A DNA stretch of 64,000 bases from an uncultured Bacteroides sp. (lineage in GTDB: Bacteria; Bacteroidota; Bacteroidia; Cytophagales; Cyclobacteriaceae). The translations under genes and the position numbers were made by a program. The stretch covers positions 1 to 64,000 of the forward strand of contig CABHOV010000035.1 in assembly GCA_902168185.1 (NCBI GenBank). The letters are read 5' to 3'. How positions within the stretch are numbered: position 1 is the first letter of the stretch; every line of letters starts with the position of its first letter. This document shows positions 61,841-64,000 of this stretch, one piece after another. Under the pieces are notes generated by a model. That model saw only the letters and a list, made by a program, of their open reading frames with translations. It was not told the DNA's origin and did no database searches.

Positions 61841-63046
61841 CTAAGTTGTCTCCGTAGGCCAAGGCGAAAATTCGTACCCGTCCTTCATGAAATTAGGATA
61901 TATCTGTAGGTGTCTCTCTTTTATTCTTTCGAAGAGAAGCTGCTTTAGAGCGTTGATATTTTCATTCGCTGTCGCGGAAACAAAAATCACGTCCACAAAA
62001 CCTTTCTGCCTATAAAAACCACGCATTTCTTCGAGGTTAACATCGGGATGTTTCTCACGGAATAAATCTATTTTATTCAATACTAAAACTGTCGGTATGG
62101 ATGCTGCACCTATCTCCTCCAATGTTTTCATCACCACTTCAATTTGATTGTCATGAAACGGATGCGCGAGATCTACAACGTGTAAAAGCAAATCTGCTTC
62201 ACGCACTTCATCCAGTGTTGACTTAAAAGATTCAATTAAATGATGAGGTAGTTTCCGAATAAATCCTACAGTATCCGAAAGCAAGAATGGTATAGTTCCG
62301 AAAACAACTTTGCGTACGGTTGAGTCTACAGTGGCGAAGAGTTTATTTTCTGCGAGCACTCCAGAGCCTGAAAGCAAGTTCATCAATGTAGACTTGCCTA
62401 CGTTGGTATAGCCCACCAATGCTACACGCACTACATTTGTGCGCGCCTTACGTTGTGTGGCACGCTGCTTTTCTATCTTCTCTAGTTTTTCTTTTAGCAG
62501 CGTTATTTGAAAGCGAATGTTCCTGCGGTCAGTTTCTATTTCTTTTTCACCGGCACCACCACGGGTACCCGTCCCTCCTCGCTGACGTTCCAAGTGAGTC
62601 CACAAGCGTGTTAACCGTGGTAGCAAATATTGATTGCGTGCAAGCTCCACCTGCGTGCGTGCCTGAGCTGTTTGAGCTCTCCAAAGAAATATATCAAGGA
62701 TCAATAAACTCCGATCGTAAATACGAATTTTGAAATCTTCTTCTTGTAACTCTTTTGTATTGAGTTCACGTTCGAGATTTTTTAACTGTGATGGACTTAA
62801 ATCTTCATCAAATATTACATTCCCTATTTTACCGGAATGTACATAGGCTTTTAACTCCCCTATTTTGCCTTTCCCAAGAAAAGTACGAGGGTCTGGATGC
62901 GGCAAATTCTGAACGAATCTGTTAACCGTCTTGATTCCCATGGTTTCAGCCAAAAAGGCCAATTCATCGAGATGCTCATCGGTTTCCTCCTGAGCGCGGG
63001 TACTACTTAAGGCTACTAAAACTGCTTTATCTGAATTCTCTTTCAT
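61841..63046 (-). CDS. hflX: GTPase HflX
   Basis: 401 residues, cytoplasmic. The N-terminal HflX domain (about 1-190, NPHPDPRTFLGKGK-like segment and a glycine-rich linker RQRGGTGTRGGAGEKEIETDRR) is followed by the G domain. The Walker A is VGYTNVGKSTLMN, G3 DTVGFIRKLPHHLIESF and G4 NKID. HflX binds the 50S subunit and helps rescue stalled or heat-stressed ribosomes. It lies 46 bp upstream of the tRNA gene on the same strand. Confidence 0.97.
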   Translation of the reverse strand: MKENSDKAVLVALSSTRAQEETDEHLDELAFLAETMGIKTVNRFVQNLPHPDPRTFLGKGKIGELKAYVHSGKIGNVIFDEDLSPSQLKNLERELNTKELQEEDFKIRIYDRSLLILDIFLWRAQTAQARTQVELARNQYLLPRLTRLWTHLERQRGGTGTRGGAGEKEIETDRRNIRFQITLLKEKLEKIEKQRATQRKARTNVVRVALVGYTNVGKSTLMNLLSGSGVLAENKLFATVDSTVRKVVFGTIPFLLSDTVGFIRKLPHHLIESFKSTLDEVREADLLLHVVDLAHPFHDNQIEVVMKTLEEIGAASIPTVLVLNKIDLFREKHPDVNLEEMRGFYRQKGFVDVIFVSATANENINALKQLLFERIKERHLQIYPNFMKDGYEFSPWPTETT

Positions 63047-63126
63047 AAGGTTGTTAACGGTATTAACAAAGGGCGAACATACGTGATAAAAATTTATACA
63101 GGATACCGGTCATGGTTACTTTTTTC

Positions 63127-63134
63127 TATCTTTG
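63127..63134 (+). promoter_or_regulatory. Candidate -7 element upstream of glycosyltransferase
   Basis: TATCTTTG matches the Bacteroidota TAnnTTTG -7 element, about 95 nt before the ATG at 63230. The -33 element is unclear. Confidence 0.4.
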
Positions 63135-63229
63135 ATGAATCCAAACCAGAGATTTTACAAAGCCGTCTAAAAATTCGACCATTTGTCGATAAGTAGGAAT
63201 GTGAATGTTCTCATAACCAGAGCCAAATA

Positions 63230-64000
63230 ATGAGAATTGCTATCGTCCTCAATACGTCCTGGAATATCTACAATTTCAGGATGAATTTCGTTCGTGCCCT
63301 GCTTGAACAGGGTTACGAAGTGCATACGATTGCGCCTGAAGATGAATACACTCACCTTCTTGAGCAAAGCGGATGTGTTCATCATAAAGTAAAAATGGAT
63401 AGTCGCGGGGCAAATCCCGTCAAAGACTCCGCACTCATTGTAGAACTTTACTCCATTTACAAGAGAGTAAAACCCGACATCATTCTCCATTACACTATTA
63501 AGCCTAATGTATATGGAACACTGGCTGCATCTATGCTTGGCATTCCGGTAGTGAACAATGTCTGTGGGCTAGGTACCGTTTTCCTTAAGAAAAATTTAGT
63601 ATCCGCGATAGCGATCTTCCTATATAAAATTAGTTTTCGCTTCGCGAAAAAGGTATACTTCCAAAATCCTGACGACCTTAATTTATTCGTCAACCAGAAG
63701 CTTGTTCCGGCAGAGGCTGTTGATCTGTTACCAGGATCTGGAATTGATTTAAAGAAGTTTCAACCTGCCGCCTTTAAACGCAACGATAAATTTACCTTCT
63801 TATTAATATCGCGACTGATAACTGATAAGGGAGTAATGGAATACATTGAAGCCGTTAGAAAACTTCAATCATCAGGTGTAAACGCTCACTTCCAGGTATT
63901 AGGCGCGATGGACCCCGAGCATAAACGAGGTATAAAAACGGAGGTCATCCAAAATTGGATTGATACTAAAACGATCGAGTACCTCGGTACTACGGATAAC
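63230..64000 (+). CDS. Glycosyltransferase family 4, 3' end outside window
   Basis: The frame is open from the ATG at 63230 to the window end, giving 257 residues. The start MRIAIVLNTSWNIYNFR and the following HYTIKPNVYG, VVNNVCGLGTVF and LLPGSGIDLKKFQP segments match the GT4 enzymes that add sugars to lipid-linked glycans in O-antigen or capsule synthesis. The domain LLISRLITDKGVMEYIEAV begins the GT4 nucleotide-sugar-binding half. The C-terminal part lies beyond the window. It probably opens a surface-polysaccharide cluster to the right. Confidence 0.9.
   Translation, partial: MRIAIVLNTSWNIYNFRMNFVRALLEQGYEVHTIAPEDEYTHLLEQSGCVHHKVKMDSRGANPVKDSALIVELYSIYKRVKPDIILHYTIKPNVYGTLAASMLGIPVVNNVCGLGTVFLKKNLVSAIAIFLYKISFRFAKKVYFQNPDDLNLFVNQKLVPAEAVDLLPGSGIDLKKFQPAAFKRNDKFTFLLISRLITDKGVMEYIEAVRKLQSSGVNAHFQVLGAMDPEHKRGIKTEVIQNWIDTKTIEYLGTTDN

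Noticed and set aside
63167-63490. Leftward open frame near the right edge
   Set aside because: It is antisense to the glycosyltransferase gene that begins at 63230 and continues past the window.
1-64000. CRISPR array, rRNA operon or insertion sequence
   Set aside because: No regularly spaced repeats, rRNA sequence or transposase was seen on either strand.

Overview
The window looks like part of a Bacteroidota chromosome, most likely from the Cytophagales. It has two SusC/SusD pairs, type IX secretion (T9SS) C-terminal signals, many lipoproteins, TAnnTTTG-like -7 promoter elements, and large beta-propeller sensors. I saw no rRNA, CRISPR array, transposase or phage module. One tRNA is present. 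The exact genus cannot be read from the sequence.

Positions 1-32580 are carbohydrate use. At the left edge are the end of a LacI-type regulator, a GH67 alpha-glucuronidase and an SDR dehydrogenase, probably the tail of a glucuronoxylan cluster. From 4096 to 32526 lies a double polysaccharide utilisation locus, most likely for beta-1,3-glucan (laminarin type). Block 1 is SusC-SusD-PKD glycan-binding lipoprotein-GH16-GH16, transcribed leftward. Block 2 is SusC-SusD-PKD lipoprotein-GH3, also leftward. Two secreted GH5 enzymes with CBM6-like modules and T9SS tails complete it. Two regulators of about 980-990 aa (propeller, Y_Y_Y, one membrane segment, coiled coil, LuxR-type helix-turn-helix) appear to be membrane-tethered transcription factors.

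Four promoters of this locus (SusC1, GH5-1, SusC2, GH5-2) share two elements. One is a tandem direct repeat, TGAYGTAG-like, repeated every 11 bp, mostly 85-158 nt before the start codon. The other is an AAACG-centred, LacI-like element about 30-80 nt before the start. The two regulators have nearly identical recognition helices, so the direct repeat is a good candidate for their operator.

Positions 32583-39716 hold a five-gene leftward operon. It encodes a FN3 lipoprotein, a TonB-dependent receptor, a protein with periplasmic TPRs and a cytoplasmic PP2C phosphatase, a SiaB-type kinase, and a SiaC-type phosphoprotein with the YFNTSSS phosphosite motif. This looks like an outer-membrane-to-cytoplasm version of the SiaABC switch, with no diguanylate cyclase gene beside it. 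It is the strongest candidate for a little-described system in the window.

Positions 39949-64000 are mixed. They include a NUMOD4/HNH-like gene with an altered HNH core, an HxlR/quinone-reductase pair followed by YceI, DUF3500-HupE, a WG-repeat protein, a GT-C-like membrane protein, a periplasmic VOC protein and two complete sensor kinases. Two other proteins end in a histidine-kinase DHp domain with no ATPase domain, and one of these sits beside a single-domain response regulator. The right end has a SnoaL-ABM fusion, tRNA-Arg(CCU), HflX and a glycosyltransferase cut by the window edge. Across the window the tetramer TATA seems unusually common, even inside genes.
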